From Devosia sp. Root413D1 (GTDB lineage Bacteria > Pseudomonadota > Alphaproteobacteria > Rhizobiales > Devosiaceae), in contig NZ_LMEA01000008.1 of the NCBI RefSeq assembly GCF_001425235.1, positions 310,001-374,000 on the forward strand: DNA of 64,000 bases, given 5' to 3'. The notes below the pieces were generated by a model, which was not told the DNA's origin, searched no databases, and worked only from the letters and a program-made list of their open reading frames with translations. The position numbers were made by a program, and so were the translations under genes. Of this stretch, positions 8,799-17,712 are shown piece by piece (positions within the stretch are counted from its first letter, which is position 1; each line of letters starts with the position of its first letter).

Positions 8799-8867
8799 CG
8801 GTAATGTCGCCTTGCGGCTTCACCAAGCTCGACATGGGGGGGACGAGCCCGGTGGCTACCGAAGTCC

Positions 8868-10124
8868 CTAAGCCGCCTTCGCCGCTTCCTCGGCCAACAC
8901 CGGCAGGCTCACCGCCACCGTGGTGCCGAGGCCCTGCCGGCTGTCGATGGCGAGGTGGCCGCCCGACAGCTCGGCAATGGCGCGGGCGATGGCGATGCCC
9001 AGCCCGGCGCCTTCGCGGTCACGGGTGAGGGCGGCGTCGCCGAACACGAACGGCTGTGACAGCGTGGCGAGGCGTTCGGCGGTCATGCCGATGCCGGTAT
9101 CGGTGATTTCGAGCACCACGCCGTCGCTGCCGGCATAGGCTGCGAGGGTGACCTTGCCGCCGCGCGGGGTGAAGCGCACCGCATTCTCGACCAGGTTCGA
9201 GACCATCCGTTCGAGCGCGAAGCGATCGGCGGTGAGTGGGGCTGTGCAGGGGCCGCCGAGGCCGAAGATCACTCCGGCGTGCTGTGCCTGGCCGGCAAAG
9301 CGGCGGAACACCCCAACCAGCAATTCGTCGGCAGTGAAGCGGTCGCTCTTCAGCTCACGCCGGCCGCCTTCGAGTTCGGCCAGCTCGAGGATCGAGCCGA
9401 AGAAGCCGAGCAGCCGCTCGCCCGAGGTTTTTACCGCTTCGACGTAACCGAGGTAGCGCGGGTCGCCGAGCGACCCATAGGGCTGCTGCCGCATCATGTC
9501 GGCAAAGCCGATAATGTGGTTGAGCGGGGTGCGGATGTCGTGGCTGAGATGGGCGAGGAAGCTGGTCTTGGAGCGGCTGGCGGCCTCGGCGCGGAGCTTT
9601 TCCTCATGGTAGCGCCGGGCAAGCAGGCGCTGCTCCTCGCGCACCGTGGTCAGCAGCTGATTGGTGCGGCGGCTCTCGGTGACATCCATCAGCAGCGTGA
9701 CGAAGCCGGAGCCGGCGAGCGGGCGCTCCTCGATGAGGAGGGTCGAGCCGTCCTCGCGATGCAGCTCGAGCAGGCGGTTCTCGAAATCCTCGCGCACCGA
9801 TTGCATGTAACCGCCCTGCGCCAGGCTCTTCACCACTTCGTGGTAGGCCGCGCCGGCCGCCAGTGCGTCGGGCGCCACGCCCAGGCGCTCGGCGAAGCGG
9901 TCGTTGCTGGCGAGGAGCCGCGCATCGGCGCCCCAGCAGGCGACCCCGAACGGCAGCGTGTCGATCAGCGCGGCATAGCCGCTGGCGGTGTCGCGGCCGG
10001 TTGCGCGGACGAGCAGCCACTCCAGCGCGCCGATGATGGTGCGGCGCAGCCAGTTGCCGCGCATCAGTCCATCAGGCGCGCGGAATCGCTTCGCCTCGTC
10101 GCCGGATTGCTCCGTCGGCCGCAT
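8868..10124 (-). CDS. PAS-domain sensor histidine kinase
   Basis: The 418-residue kinase has no clear membrane helix. A PAS domain at about 35-145 begins YAALIDTLPFGVACWGADAR. A short coiled coil leads to the HisKA domain, whose phosphoacceptor is H195 in FLAHLSHDIRTPLNHI, then an ATPase domain with NLVENAVRF, ITDTGIGM and GAGLGIAIA. The phosphotransfer site resembles the PleC/DivJ group of alphaproteobacterial cell-cycle and stress kinases. I chose the ATG at 10124 because GGAG stands 6 bases before it; a TTG one codon upstream is less likely. No response regulator lies next to it, so it is an orphan kinase here. Confidence 0.9.
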   Translation of the reverse strand: MRPTEQSGDEAKRFRAPDGLMRGNWLRRTIIGALEWLLVRATGRDTASGYAALIDTLPFGVACWGADARLLASNDRFAERLGVAPDALAAGAAYHEVVKSLAQGGYMQSVREDFENRLLELHREDGSTLLIEERPLAGSGFVTLLMDVTESRRTNQLLTTVREEQRLLARRYHEEKLRAEAASRSKTSFLAHLSHDIRTPLNHIIGFADMMRQQPYGSLGDPRYLGYVEAVKTSGERLLGFFGSILELAELEGGRRELKSDRFTADELLVGVFRRFAGQAQHAGVIFGLGGPCTAPLTADRFALERMVSNLVENAVRFTPRGGKVTLAAYAGSDGVVLEITDTGIGMTAERLATLSQPFVFGDAALTRDREGAGLGIAIARAIAELSGGHLAIDSRQGLGTTVAVSLPVLAEEAAKAA

Positions 10125-10156
10125 CAAGTTCTCCGTCTATGTGATTGGAGCGACCC

Positions 10157-10265
10157 AGTGATTTGCCCCTTGGCGGGGACTTTGAATCGGCTTCGCCGTC
10201 ACTGTCCAGAGGGGTTTCTGAACGGGAAGACGGCGAAGCCAAAATCATGAGTCGGCTGAATCACT
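10157..10265. repeat. Multi-hairpin palindromic element
   Basis: AGTGATT at 10157-10163 pairs with AATCACT at 10259-10265. Inside lie a small CCCC/GGGG hairpin near 10166-10178 and a perfect 12-bp inverted repeat, GGCTTCGCCGTC at 10189-10200 with its complement at 10229-10240. It sits between pepN and the kinase gene, both on the minus strand. It could end pepN transcription or be a mobile palindrome. Confidence 0.5.
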
Positions 10266-10303
10266 TAGCGGGAAAGAAAAATTCTTCTAGCGCTAAGGTT
10301 CTG

Positions 10304-12943
10304 TTAACCAGCCAGCGTCCGCTCGAGGATATCGGCAGTGTTGCGGCTGAGCCCACCCGATTCCTGCAGCGATTTCAGCGCTTTCTCCGCCTCGCCGCGA
10401 CGTACGGATTCGAAGCTGCGCCATACGCGGAAGGCCGTAAGCACGCGCGCCGCGACCTGCGGGTTGCGTTTGTCGACATCCCCGACGAACTCGGCGAGGA
10501 AGCGGAAGCCCGCGCCGTCCTGGCGCGCGAACTGCGTCGGATTGTTCATGCCGAAGGTCGCCATCAACGCCCGCAGCCGGTTCGGGTTGTTCCGTGGGAA
10601 ATCCGGCGAAGCAAGGATGGCCTTGATGCGCTCGAGCGCCGCGTCGTCGGCGGCGAGCGCATTGAGCGACAGCCACTTGTCGAGCACCAGCGGGTCGGCG
10701 GTGTACTGCCGGTAGAAATCCGACAGCAGCGTATCGGCATCGGCGGTCCAAGACTGCACCACCGTCGAAAGCGCCGACAGCCGGTCGGTCATGTTGAGCG
10801 CCCGCTGATATTGCTCGCGCGCCAGCTTGTCCGCGCCCTCGGCCTTGCCGAGCACCAGGAGGGCAAGAGCGGTGTTCTTCATCGAACGCCGGCCGGTCTG
10901 CTGGAAATCGGGCGAATAGGCGAGACGGCTGTCATTGGTCAGATAGACCTTCTCCAGCGTCGGGGTGAGGCGGGCAACCAGGGCTGTCACCAGCCCGGTA
11001 CGCACTTCGTGCACGCGGTCGGGGTCGACATCGCTGCCGACCGCCCGGGCGATGGTCTGTTCGTTCGGCAGGTTCAGCGCCAGCGCCTTGTAAGCCGGGT
11101 CGAGCTCCTTGGAAGCCAGCGTCTCCTCCAACGCGTCGGCGATGGCGACGACCTGTGCGTCGCTCCATGGCCTGCCGCCGATTGCCTCGAGCATCAGCCG
11201 CATCGACACGTCCTGTAGCGCCTGCCAGCGGTTGAACGGATCGGCATCGTGACGGGCTAGGAACAGCTGGTCGGCTTCGCTGGCGCTGCTGCTCAGCTGC
11301 ACCGGCGCCGAAAAGCCGCGGAACAGCGACGGCACCGGGCGGTTGGGGATGCCGGTAAAGCTGAGGCTGAGCCTGTTGGTATCCATGACGATCAGGTCGT
11401 CGCGCACCTCGCCGCCGGACACCGAGGCCCAGCTCATCGGGCTGCCGTTCGGACCGATAAGGCCGAACTTGATCGGCAGCACCATCGGTTGCTTTTCGTC
11501 CTGGCCAGGGGTCGGCTTGTTCTCCTGCACGATATCGAGCGTATAGGTCTGCGTCGCCGCATCGAACCGGTCGGTGACGCTGACCTCGGGCGTGCCGGCC
11601 TGCAGGTACCACTGCTGGAAGTGCTGCAGGTTCTGGCCAGAAGTGTCCTCGAACACCTTGATGAAGGCCTCGATGGTGGTGGCCTCGCCGTCATGGCGCT
11701 CGAAATAGAGGTCCATCCCCTTGCGGAAGCCGGCTTCGCCGAGCAGCGTTGCCAGCATGCGGACGATCTCGGCGCCCTTCTCGTAGACGGTCGCCGTATA
11801 GAAGTTGTTGATTTCCTTGTAGCGGTCGGGCCGCGCCGGATGGGCGAGCGGGCCGCCATCCTCGGGAAACTGCGTCTGGCGCAACTGCCGCACGTCGTCG
11901 ATGCGGTTCACCGGGCGCGAGCGCTCGTCCATCGAGAACTCCTGATCGCGGTAAACCGTCAGGCCCTCCTTGAGGCAGAGCTGGAACCAGTCGCGGCAAG
12001 TGATTCTGTCGCCTGTCCAATTGTGGAAATACTCGTGCGCGATGACGCTCTCGATATTGATGTAGTCGGCGTCAGTGGCGCTCTCGGGTTTGGCGAACAC
12101 CAGCTTGTCGTTGAAGATGTTGAGCCCCTTGTTCTCCATCGCGCCGAAATTGAAATCGGAGACGGCGACGATGTTGAACACGTCGAGATCGTATTCACGG
12201 CCGAAGCGGCGCTCGTCCCAGGCCATGGAGCGCTTCAGCGAATCCATGGCGTAGAGGCACTCGCTCTCCTTGCCGTGCGCGCAGTAGATGCCGAGCGCCA
12301 CCTTGCGCCCCGAGGCGGTGGTGAACTCGTCATGGATCGAGCCGAGATCGCCCGCCACCATGGCGAAGAGGTAGGCCGGCTTCGGAAACGGATCTTCCCA
12401 CACCGCGAAATGCTTGCCGTCGGGCAGGGCGCCCTTCTCGACCAGGTTACCGTTGGAGAGCAGGATCGGCGCCAGCACCCGGTCGGCGGTCATCCGCACT
12501 TTGAACGGCGCCAGCACGTCGGGGCGGTCGAGATAATAGGTGATGCGGCGGAAGCCCTCGGGCTCGCACTGCGTACACCAGGTGCCGCTGGAGCGGTAAA
12601 ACCCCATCAGCCGGATGTTCTTTTCCGGCTCGACCGCCACTTCGGTCTCGAGCACGAAACGCTTGTTCGGCGGCTGGTGTATGGTGAGGCTGGTGGCAGT
12701 CGCCTCGTAGGCGGTGAGCGCCTGCGGCAGCCCGTCGATGGCGACAGTGCGCAGGGTCAGCTCTTCGCCATCCAGCACCAGCGGCGTGCCGGGCGCGGTG
12801 TTGGCGCGCGGCACCAGCGTCAGGAGGGCACGGATCACCGAGGTGTCGGGGGCGATCCGGACGTCCAGTTCGACCTTCTCGATGGCGTAGGGGGTCTCGG
12901 CATAATCCTTGAGGAAGACCGTCTCTTCGTTCTCGCCGCGCAT
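10304..12943 (-). CDS. pepN: Aminopeptidase N
   Basis: The 879-residue M1-family metallopeptidase carries the substrate-recognition motif GAMEN (in FNFGAMENKG) and the zinc motif HEYFH at residues 303-307, with the third ligand Glu 19 residues further on in LKEGLTVY. Length and the C-terminal helical domain match the PepN type of proteobacteria (about 870-885). It removes N-terminal amino acids from peptides in the cytoplasm. The ATG at 12943 is preceded by GGAG at 6 bases. The gene stands alone on the minus strand and is divergent from the ABC-exporter cluster. Confidence 0.97.
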   Translation of the reverse strand: MRGENEETVFLKDYAETPYAIEKVELDVRIAPDTSVIRALLTLVPRANTAPGTPLVLDGEELTLRTVAIDGLPQALTAYEATATSLTIHQPPNKRFVLETEVAVEPEKNIRLMGFYRSSGTWCTQCEPEGFRRITYYLDRPDVLAPFKVRMTADRVLAPILLSNGNLVEKGALPDGKHFAVWEDPFPKPAYLFAMVAGDLGSIHDEFTTASGRKVALGIYCAHGKESECLYAMDSLKRSMAWDERRFGREYDLDVFNIVAVSDFNFGAMENKGLNIFNDKLVFAKPESATDADYINIESVIAHEYFHNWTGDRITCRDWFQLCLKEGLTVYRDQEFSMDERSRPVNRIDDVRQLRQTQFPEDGGPLAHPARPDRYKEINNFYTATVYEKGAEIVRMLATLLGEAGFRKGMDLYFERHDGEATTIEAFIKVFEDTSGQNLQHFQQWYLQAGTPEVSVTDRFDAATQTYTLDIVQENKPTPGQDEKQPMVLPIKFGLIGPNGSPMSWASVSGGEVRDDLIVMDTNRLSLSFTGIPNRPVPSLFRGFSAPVQLSSSASEADQLFLARHDADPFNRWQALQDVSMRLMLEAIGGRPWSDAQVVAIADALEETLASKELDPAYKALALNLPNEQTIARAVGSDVDPDRVHEVRTGLVTALVARLTPTLEKVYLTNDSRLAYSPDFQQTGRRSMKNTALALLVLGKAEGADKLAREQYQRALNMTDRLSALSTVVQSWTADADTLLSDFYRQYTADPLVLDKWLSLNALAADDAALERIKAILASPDFPRNNPNRLRALMATFGMNNPTQFARQDGAGFRFLAEFVGDVDKRNPQVAARVLTAFRVWRSFESVRRGEAEKALKSLQESGGLSRNTADILERTLAG

Positions 12944-13254
12944 TAAATTCTCCGCAACATCAACTCGTTAACCAACTGTGGCGCAGGAGCAACAGCCGAA
13001 TCCCATGGTTAGTGTATTCTGTGCGGCTGACAACCAGCCAATTTGGACACGATCCTTGCCGATTCCGGCGGTAATGGGATTGGCGCCTGGCTGGCCCGCC
13101 AGCACGCACCTCCGTCACGCTATTGGCGTGGCGTGTGCGTAATCCAAAATACAGAAGAGGGCAAAGCCCTCGGATGGCAAGAGCCGCTTGACCTCAACCT
13201 ATGTTGAGGTCGTAGCCGTGCCGCCATCCTGACGATGGGACGAGGGAGACGGCC
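12944..13254. other. 311-base intergenic region between pepN and the ABC exporter cluster
   Basis: No gene is seen. The pepN-proximal half has no obvious motif. A GAGGGC-AAA-GCCCTC hairpin lies at 13157-13171. A MerR-type promoter palindrome is at 13188-13218, and a purine-rich ribosome site (GAGGGAGA) precedes the GTG start at 13255. The region must hold the divergent promoters of pepN and the exporter cluster. Confidence 0.7.
13188..13218 (+). promoter_or_regulatory. MerR/SoxR-like promoter with palindromic operator
   Basis: A -35 like TTGACC (13188-13193) overlaps a perfect palindrome: GACCTCAAC (13190-13198), spacer CTAT, then its exact complement (13203-13211). A weak -10 (TAGCCG, 13213-13218) would give a 19-base spacer. 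MerR-family activators such as SoxR use exactly this layout, a dyad inside an over-long spacer starting at the -35, and the CCTCAA half-site resembles known SoxR boxes. It lies 37 bases upstream of the first ABC exporter. No merR/soxR gene is in the window, so the regulator would be encoded elsewhere. Confidence 0.65.
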
Positions 13255-15117
13255 GTGTTCGACAGAGTGTTCAAGTGGTTCGAGGATCGGCTCAACCCCT
13301 ATCCGCTCGGTGAGCCGCAGCAGCCGCCCAAGGGGCTGGTGGCGTTCTGCCTGCACTACTGCAAGGGCGCCAAGCGCTGGCTGATCGCGATGGCGGTGCT
13401 GGGCGCGTGCATCGCACTGGGCGAGATTCTGCTGTTCAGCTTCATGGGCTCGATCATCGATTGGCTCGGCACGGCGGACCGCGCCACGTTCTTACAGACT
13501 GAAGGCTGGAAGCTCATCCTGATGGCGGTGGTCCTGCTCGCCATCCTGCCGTCATTGCAGATCTTCGACACGCTGATCATCCACCAGACGCTGATCGGTA
13601 ACCTGCCGCAGCGCATCCGCTGGATGGCGCATCGCTACCTGCTGCGCCAGTCGATGAGCTATTTCCAGGACGAGTTCGCCGGCCGCATCGGCGCCAAGCT
13701 GATGCAGACCTCGCTGGCCGTGCGCGAAGTGGTGATGAAGCTGCTCGACGTGACGGTGTTCGTGGTCGTCTACTTCGCCGGCGCCGTGGTGCTGGCGGCG
13801 ATGAGCGACCTGTGGCTGGCCGTGCCGTTCCTGGTGTGGCTCGCCATCTACGTTTCGCTGCTCTGCTACTATGTGCCCAAGCTTGGCAAGGTCGCCGAGG
13901 CGCAGGCCGACGCGCGCTCGCTGATGACTGGGCGCATCGTCGACAGCTACACCAATATCGCGACAGTAAAGCTGTTCTCGCATTCGCACCGCGAGGAAGC
14001 CTACGCGCACGAGGCCATGGATCAGTTCATGGGCACCGTGCACAAGCAGATGCGGATGTTCGCCCTCTTACAGATCGTCATCCCGCTGATGAACAACCTG
14101 CTGCTGTTCGCGGTCATGGCGGTCGGCATCAACCAGTGGCTCAACGGTTCGATGACCCCTGGGGCGATTGCCGTCGCCACGGCGCTGGTACTGCGCTTCC
14201 AGGGCATGAGCCAGTGGGTGATGTGGGAGATGTCGCAGCTGTTCGAAAATATCGGCATCGTCCGCGACGGCATCAACTCGATCTCGCTGCCGCGCGTCGT
14301 CGCCGATCAGCCCGGCGCCAAGCCGATCGGCCCGGTGAAGGGCGACGTGCGCTTCGACGATGTCGGGTTCCACTACGGCAAGGCGTCCGGCGTCATCGAC
14401 CATCTCGAGCTCGCCATCAAGCCGGGTGAGAAGATCGGTCTCGTCGGCCGCTCCGGCGCCGGCAAATCGACCATCGTCAACCTGCTGCTGCGCTTCTACG
14501 ACCGCGAGAGCGGCAGGATCACCATCGACGGCATCGACATCGCCACCGTGCAGCAGGATACGCTGCGCGAGCAGATTGGCGTGGTGACGCAGGATACCTC
14601 GCTCCTGCATCGCTCGGTGCGCGAGAACATCCTCTATGGCCGTCCCGACGCGACCGAGGCGGAGATGCTTGCCGCCGCCCGCCTCGCCGAAGCCGACGTG
14701 TTCATCGACGGGCTGGTCGATTTCAAGGGCCGCAAGGGCTACGACGCCCATGTCGGCGAGCGTGGCGTGAAGCTCTCGGGCGGCCAGCGGCAGCGCATCG
14801 CCATCGCCCGGGTGCTGCTCAAGAACGCGCCGATCCTGGTGCTCGACGAAGCCACCTCGGCCCTCGACAGCGAGGTCGAGGCGGCGATCCAGGGCCAGTT
14901 GCAGCTCCTGATGCAGAACAAGACGGTGATCGCCATCGCGCACCGGCTCTCGACCATCGCCATGATGGACCGCCTCGTGGTGCTGGAGCAGGGCAAGATC
15001 GTCGAGCAGGGCACCCATGCCGAGCTGATCACGCTGGGCGGAGTCTACGCCAAGCTCTGGGCCCGCCAGTCCGGCGGGTTCCTCGAGATGGACGTACAGG
15101 AGGAGGCGGCCGAGTAG
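13255..15117 (+). CDS. ABC exporter half-transporter (TMD-NBD), first of three
   Basis: The 620-residue protein has a six-helix exporter domain (about 30-330) fused to an ATPase. Walker A GRSGAGKST is near 398, the signature LSGGQRQRIAIARVLL near 507, Walker B ILVLDEATSALDS follows, and the switch His is in AHRLSTI. Before the first helix it has a short amphipathic segment with W, F and R (FKWFEDRLNP) followed by QPP, also seen in its two paralogues at 15305 and 17833. Such half-transporters dimerise, as homodimers or in pairs. The start is GTG with GAGGGAGA upstream. The MerR-like box in its promoter hints at drug- or redox-induced export. The substrate is unknown. Confidence 0.93.
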   Translation: MFDRVFKWFEDRLNPYPLGEPQQPPKGLVAFCLHYCKGAKRWLIAMAVLGACIALGEILLFSFMGSIIDWLGTADRATFLQTEGWKLILMAVVLLAILPSLQIFDTLIIHQTLIGNLPQRIRWMAHRYLLRQSMSYFQDEFAGRIGAKLMQTSLAVREVVMKLLDVTVFVVVYFAGAVVLAAMSDLWLAVPFLVWLAIYVSLLCYYVPKLGKVAEAQADARSLMTGRIVDSYTNIATVKLFSHSHREEAYAHEAMDQFMGTVHKQMRMFALLQIVIPLMNNLLLFAVMAVGINQWLNGSMTPGAIAVATALVLRFQGMSQWVMWEMSQLFENIGIVRDGINSISLPRVVADQPGAKPIGPVKGDVRFDDVGFHYGKASGVIDHLELAIKPGEKIGLVGRSGAGKSTIVNLLLRFYDRESGRITIDGIDIATVQQDTLREQIGVVTQDTSLLHRSVRENILYGRPDATEAEMLAAARLAEADVFIDGLVDFKGRKGYDAHVGERGVKLSGGQRQRIAIARVLLKNAPILVLDEATSALDSEVEAAIQGQLQLLMQNKTVIAIAHRLSTIAMMDRLVVLEQGKIVEQGTHAELITLGGVYAKLWARQSGGFLEMDVQEEAAE

Positions 15118-15162
15118 GCCGCCTCGCAACACATAATTTCAACCACCCCAAGGAGGGGACAA

Positions 15163-15264
15163 ATGGAAACTCGCAATCAACCCGGATTCATCGACCTCAG
15201 CGCGGGCCCCAACGCCAGCCGGTCCAAAGTGAAGCGAAAACAATCCGTTAGAGCCCTGACCTGA
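15163..15264 (+). CDS. Predicted 33-residue small protein between two ABC exporters
   Basis: ATG at 15163 is followed by 33 sense codons and TGA at 15262-15264. Seven bases upstream is AAGGAGGGG, an almost perfect ribosome binding site and stronger than that of either neighbouring exporter. The peptide is hydrophilic, opens METRNQPGFIDLSAGP and ends in a basic tail (KVKRKQSVRALT). It has no Cys, no signal peptide and no membrane helix. It lies 45 bases after the first exporter and 40 bases before the second, so it is presumably in one transcript with them. It could be an exported peptide, a regulator or a leader ORF controlling the next gene. No family is recognised. Confidence 0.6.
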   Translation: METRNQPGFIDLSAGPNASRSKVKRKQSVRALT

Positions 15265-15304
15265 CTCGGATAGTCAGTTACCGGGCTCGGAAAATGAGTT
15301 CAAA

Positions 15305-17173
15305 ATGCTCAACCGAGTCATTGCCTGGTTCGATGCCCGCTACTCTCCGGTAGCGCTGGCCAAGGACACCCAGCCCCCGATGGGGGTTACCAAGTTCACC
15401 ATGTATTTCGTCAACCAGTTCCGCGGCGCGTTCCTGCTCCGCATGGTGCTGGTGGCCATCGGCTCGATTGCCGATGCGATGATGCCGGTCTTCGTCGGCG
15501 TCGTCGTCGGCCTGCTCGCCACGACCCCGCCGGGGCAGATGTTCGAGCTGCACTGGCAGACCTTCCTCTGGATGATCCTGGTGATCGCCGTGATCCGGCC
15601 GATCACCTTCCTGCTCGATACGCTGGTGCGTAACCACGCGATCGTGCCCAACCTCGTCGACATTGTCCGCTGGCAGAGCCATTGGCACGTCATCCGGCAG
15701 ACCTGGAGCTATTTCCAGAACGACTTCGCCGGGCGCATCGCCAACAAGATCATGCAGGCCGGGGAATCGATCGAAACCTCGGTCAACATGACCATCGATG
15801 CCGTCTGGTACGCCGGCATCTTCGTCATCGTGGCGGTGGTCGTGCTGGCCCGGCTCGATTGGGTGCTACTGGTGCCGATTGCCGTCTGGCTGGTGCTCTA
15901 CGGCATCCTGTTCACCATCGTCATGCCGCTGATCGCCAAGCATTCCGAGGATCTCTCGGAGGCCAAGTCCGTGATGACCGGCCGCGTCGTCGACAGCTAC
16001 ACCAACATCCACACGCTGAAGACGTTCTCGACCGACGGTCACGAGGATGCCTATGTGGCGGACTCGGTGAACGAGCACGCGGTGGAGTTCCGCAAACTCA
16101 TGCGGGTGTTCACCTACATGTGGTCGACGCTGTTCCTGCTCAACGCCGGCCTCGTGATCTCGATCGCCTGGATCGCGCTCAGCAGCTGGAACGCCGGAAC
16201 GCTGAACGCCGCCGCAGTGGCGACGGCCATTCCGTTCGCGTTGCAGATCATGAACATGAGTGGCTGGATCCTCGATGTCGGCTCCAACATCTTCCGTCAG
16301 ATCGGCACCACGCGGGATTCGATGATCACCATCGCCCAGCCGATCACCATGCTCGACAAGCCTGAGGCCAAGCACCTGGTGGTGAAGGAAGGCGGCATCG
16401 CCTTCGACAACGTCACCTTCAACTACTGGCGCGGCAAGGAAGGCACTGTGATGGAGGGGTTCAACCTCACCATCAAGCCGGGCGAGAAGGTGGGTCTGGT
16501 CGGTCGTTCCGGCGCCGGCAAGTCGACGCTGGTCAACCTGATGCTGCGTCTGTTCGACGTGGAGTCCGGTTCGATCCGCATCGATGGGCAGGACGTTCGC
16601 GACGTCACGCAGGAAAGCGTGCGCGCCGCGATTGGCCTGGTCAGCCAGGACACCTCGCTGCTGCACCGTTCGGTGCGCGAGAACATCAAGTACGGCCGCC
16701 AGACCGCGACCGACGAGGAGATGATCCGCGCTGCCGAGCACGCCAAGGTGGCCGACGTGATTGCCGGGCTGATGGACCCCAAGGAACGACGGGGCTACGA
16801 CGCCCATGTCGGCGAACGGGGCGTCAAGCTCTCGGGTGGGCAGCGCCAGCGCGTCGCCATTGCCCGGGTGCTGCTGAAGAACGCCCCGATCCTGGTGCTC
16901 GACGAGGCGACCTCGGCGCTCGACAGCGAGGTCGAGGCGGCGATCCAGGAACAGCTGGTGTCGCTGATGCAGGGAAAGACCGTTATCGCCATCGCCCACC
17001 GCCTCTCGACCATCGCCGCGATGGACCGGCTGGTGGTGCTCGAAAAGGGGCAGATCGTCGAAGAGGGCACCCATGCCGAGCTGCTCGCCGGCGGTGGGCA
17101 CTATGCCCAGCTCTGGGAGCGCCAGTCCGGCGGGTTCCTCGACATGAAAGCCGAGGCAGAAGCCGCGGAGTAA
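15305..17173 (+). CDS. ABC exporter half-transporter (TMD-NBD), second of three
   Basis: The 622-residue protein has the same build as the gene at 13255: an amphipathic N-terminal segment (IAWFDARYSP, then QPP), six membrane helices to about residue 330, and an ATPase with GRSGAGKST, LSGGQRQRVAIARVLL, ILVLDEATSALDS and AHRLSTI. All catalytic residues look intact, so ATP hydrolysis should not be asymmetric as in degenerate-site heterodimers. Its ATG follows the small ORF by 40 bases and has only a weak ribosome site, which could mean translational coupling or control. A hairpin terminator follows 5 bases after the stop. Confidence 0.93.
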   Translation: MLNRVIAWFDARYSPVALAKDTQPPMGVTKFTMYFVNQFRGAFLLRMVLVAIGSIADAMMPVFVGVVVGLLATTPPGQMFELHWQTFLWMILVIAVIRPITFLLDTLVRNHAIVPNLVDIVRWQSHWHVIRQTWSYFQNDFAGRIANKIMQAGESIETSVNMTIDAVWYAGIFVIVAVVVLARLDWVLLVPIAVWLVLYGILFTIVMPLIAKHSEDLSEAKSVMTGRVVDSYTNIHTLKTFSTDGHEDAYVADSVNEHAVEFRKLMRVFTYMWSTLFLLNAGLVISIAWIALSSWNAGTLNAAAVATAIPFALQIMNMSGWILDVGSNIFRQIGTTRDSMITIAQPITMLDKPEAKHLVVKEGGIAFDNVTFNYWRGKEGTVMEGFNLTIKPGEKVGLVGRSGAGKSTLVNLMLRLFDVESGSIRIDGQDVRDVTQESVRAAIGLVSQDTSLLHRSVRENIKYGRQTATDEEMIRAAEHAKVADVIAGLMDPKERRGYDAHVGERGVKLSGGQRQRVAIARVLLKNAPILVLDEATSALDSEVEAAIQEQLVSLMQGKTVIAIAHRLSTIAAMDRLVVLEKGQIVEEGTHAELLAGGGHYAQLWERQSGGFLDMKAEAEAAE

Positions 17174-17178
17174 ATAAG

Positions 17179-17215
17179 GGGCGGCGGACACCAATCCGCC
17201 GCCCTTGCTCTTCCC
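17179..17215 (+). terminator. Terminator after the second ABC exporter
   Basis: GGGCGGCGGA (17179-17188) pairs perfectly with its complement at 17195-17204 across a 6-base loop, followed by a pyrimidine-rich tail (TTGCTCTTCCCTT). It closes the exporter-small ORF-exporter unit, so the cupin gene and third exporter have their own promoters. Confidence 0.75.
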
Positions 17216-17298
17216 TTGGGAATATCGTTACTACCGGTATCAATATCGGAACTGTCTTGTCTGCGGCAATGATGCAAGCCGCCAACAGGGAGTAGTCG

Positions 17299-17712
17299 AT
17301 GAGCGCTACCGATGAGGGTCGAGCGTCTATTGTTAAGGGGCAGAAGAGCGAAGCTGCTGTGCAAGGCTCGGTATATGCTGCCGGCGTCAGCGCAGAGACC
17401 GTCGGAGCGAGATCTCTGTTCCTGGGCGTCGTGACACTGCCGCCCGGCAAACGCACGAAGGCTCACGTGCATGAGTTCCACGAAACGGCGATGTACATGC
17501 TGTCCGGCGAGGCGGTGGACATGTACTCGGGTCCCAATCTCGAACACCATGAGCAGCTCAACATTGGCGACTACGTCTATATCCCCGCCAACGTTCTGCA
17601 TGTCGCCGTCAATCGCAGCTCGACGCCCGCCGTTTTCGTCGGATCCCGCAACGAGGCGACCGTGAACGAGAGCGTGGTCCTGTTCCCCGAGATGGATGGA
17701 GTCGTTCCCTAG
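17299..17712 (+). CDS. Cupin-domain protein
   Basis: The 137-residue single-domain cupin has its first motif near 55-75 (HVHEFHETAMYMLSG) and its second near 90-105 (GDYVYIPANVLHVAVN). The His/Glu/His pattern could hold a metal ion. Stand-alone cupins of this type can be sugar or amino-acid enzymes, dioxygenases or binding proteins, and no reaction can be assigned. GGGAG lies 6 bases before the ATG. It sits between the second and third ABC exporters behind a terminator, so its link with transport is positional only. Confidence 0.85.
   Translation: MSATDEGRASIVKGQKSEAAVQGSVYAAGVSAETVGARSLFLGVVTLPPGKRTKAHVHEFHETAMYMLSGEAVDMYSGPNLEHHEQLNIGDYVYIPANVLHVAVNRSSTPAVFVGSRNEATVNESVVLFPEMDGVVP

Noticed and set aside
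15163-15264. The small ORF as a lasso-peptide or other RiPP precursor
   Set aside because: It contains a Gly followed by acidic residues as lasso cores do, but there is no Thr at the expected leader position, no Cys for thioether or disulfide types, and no maturation enzyme (B/C proteins, YcaO, LanM, radical SAM) in the cluster.
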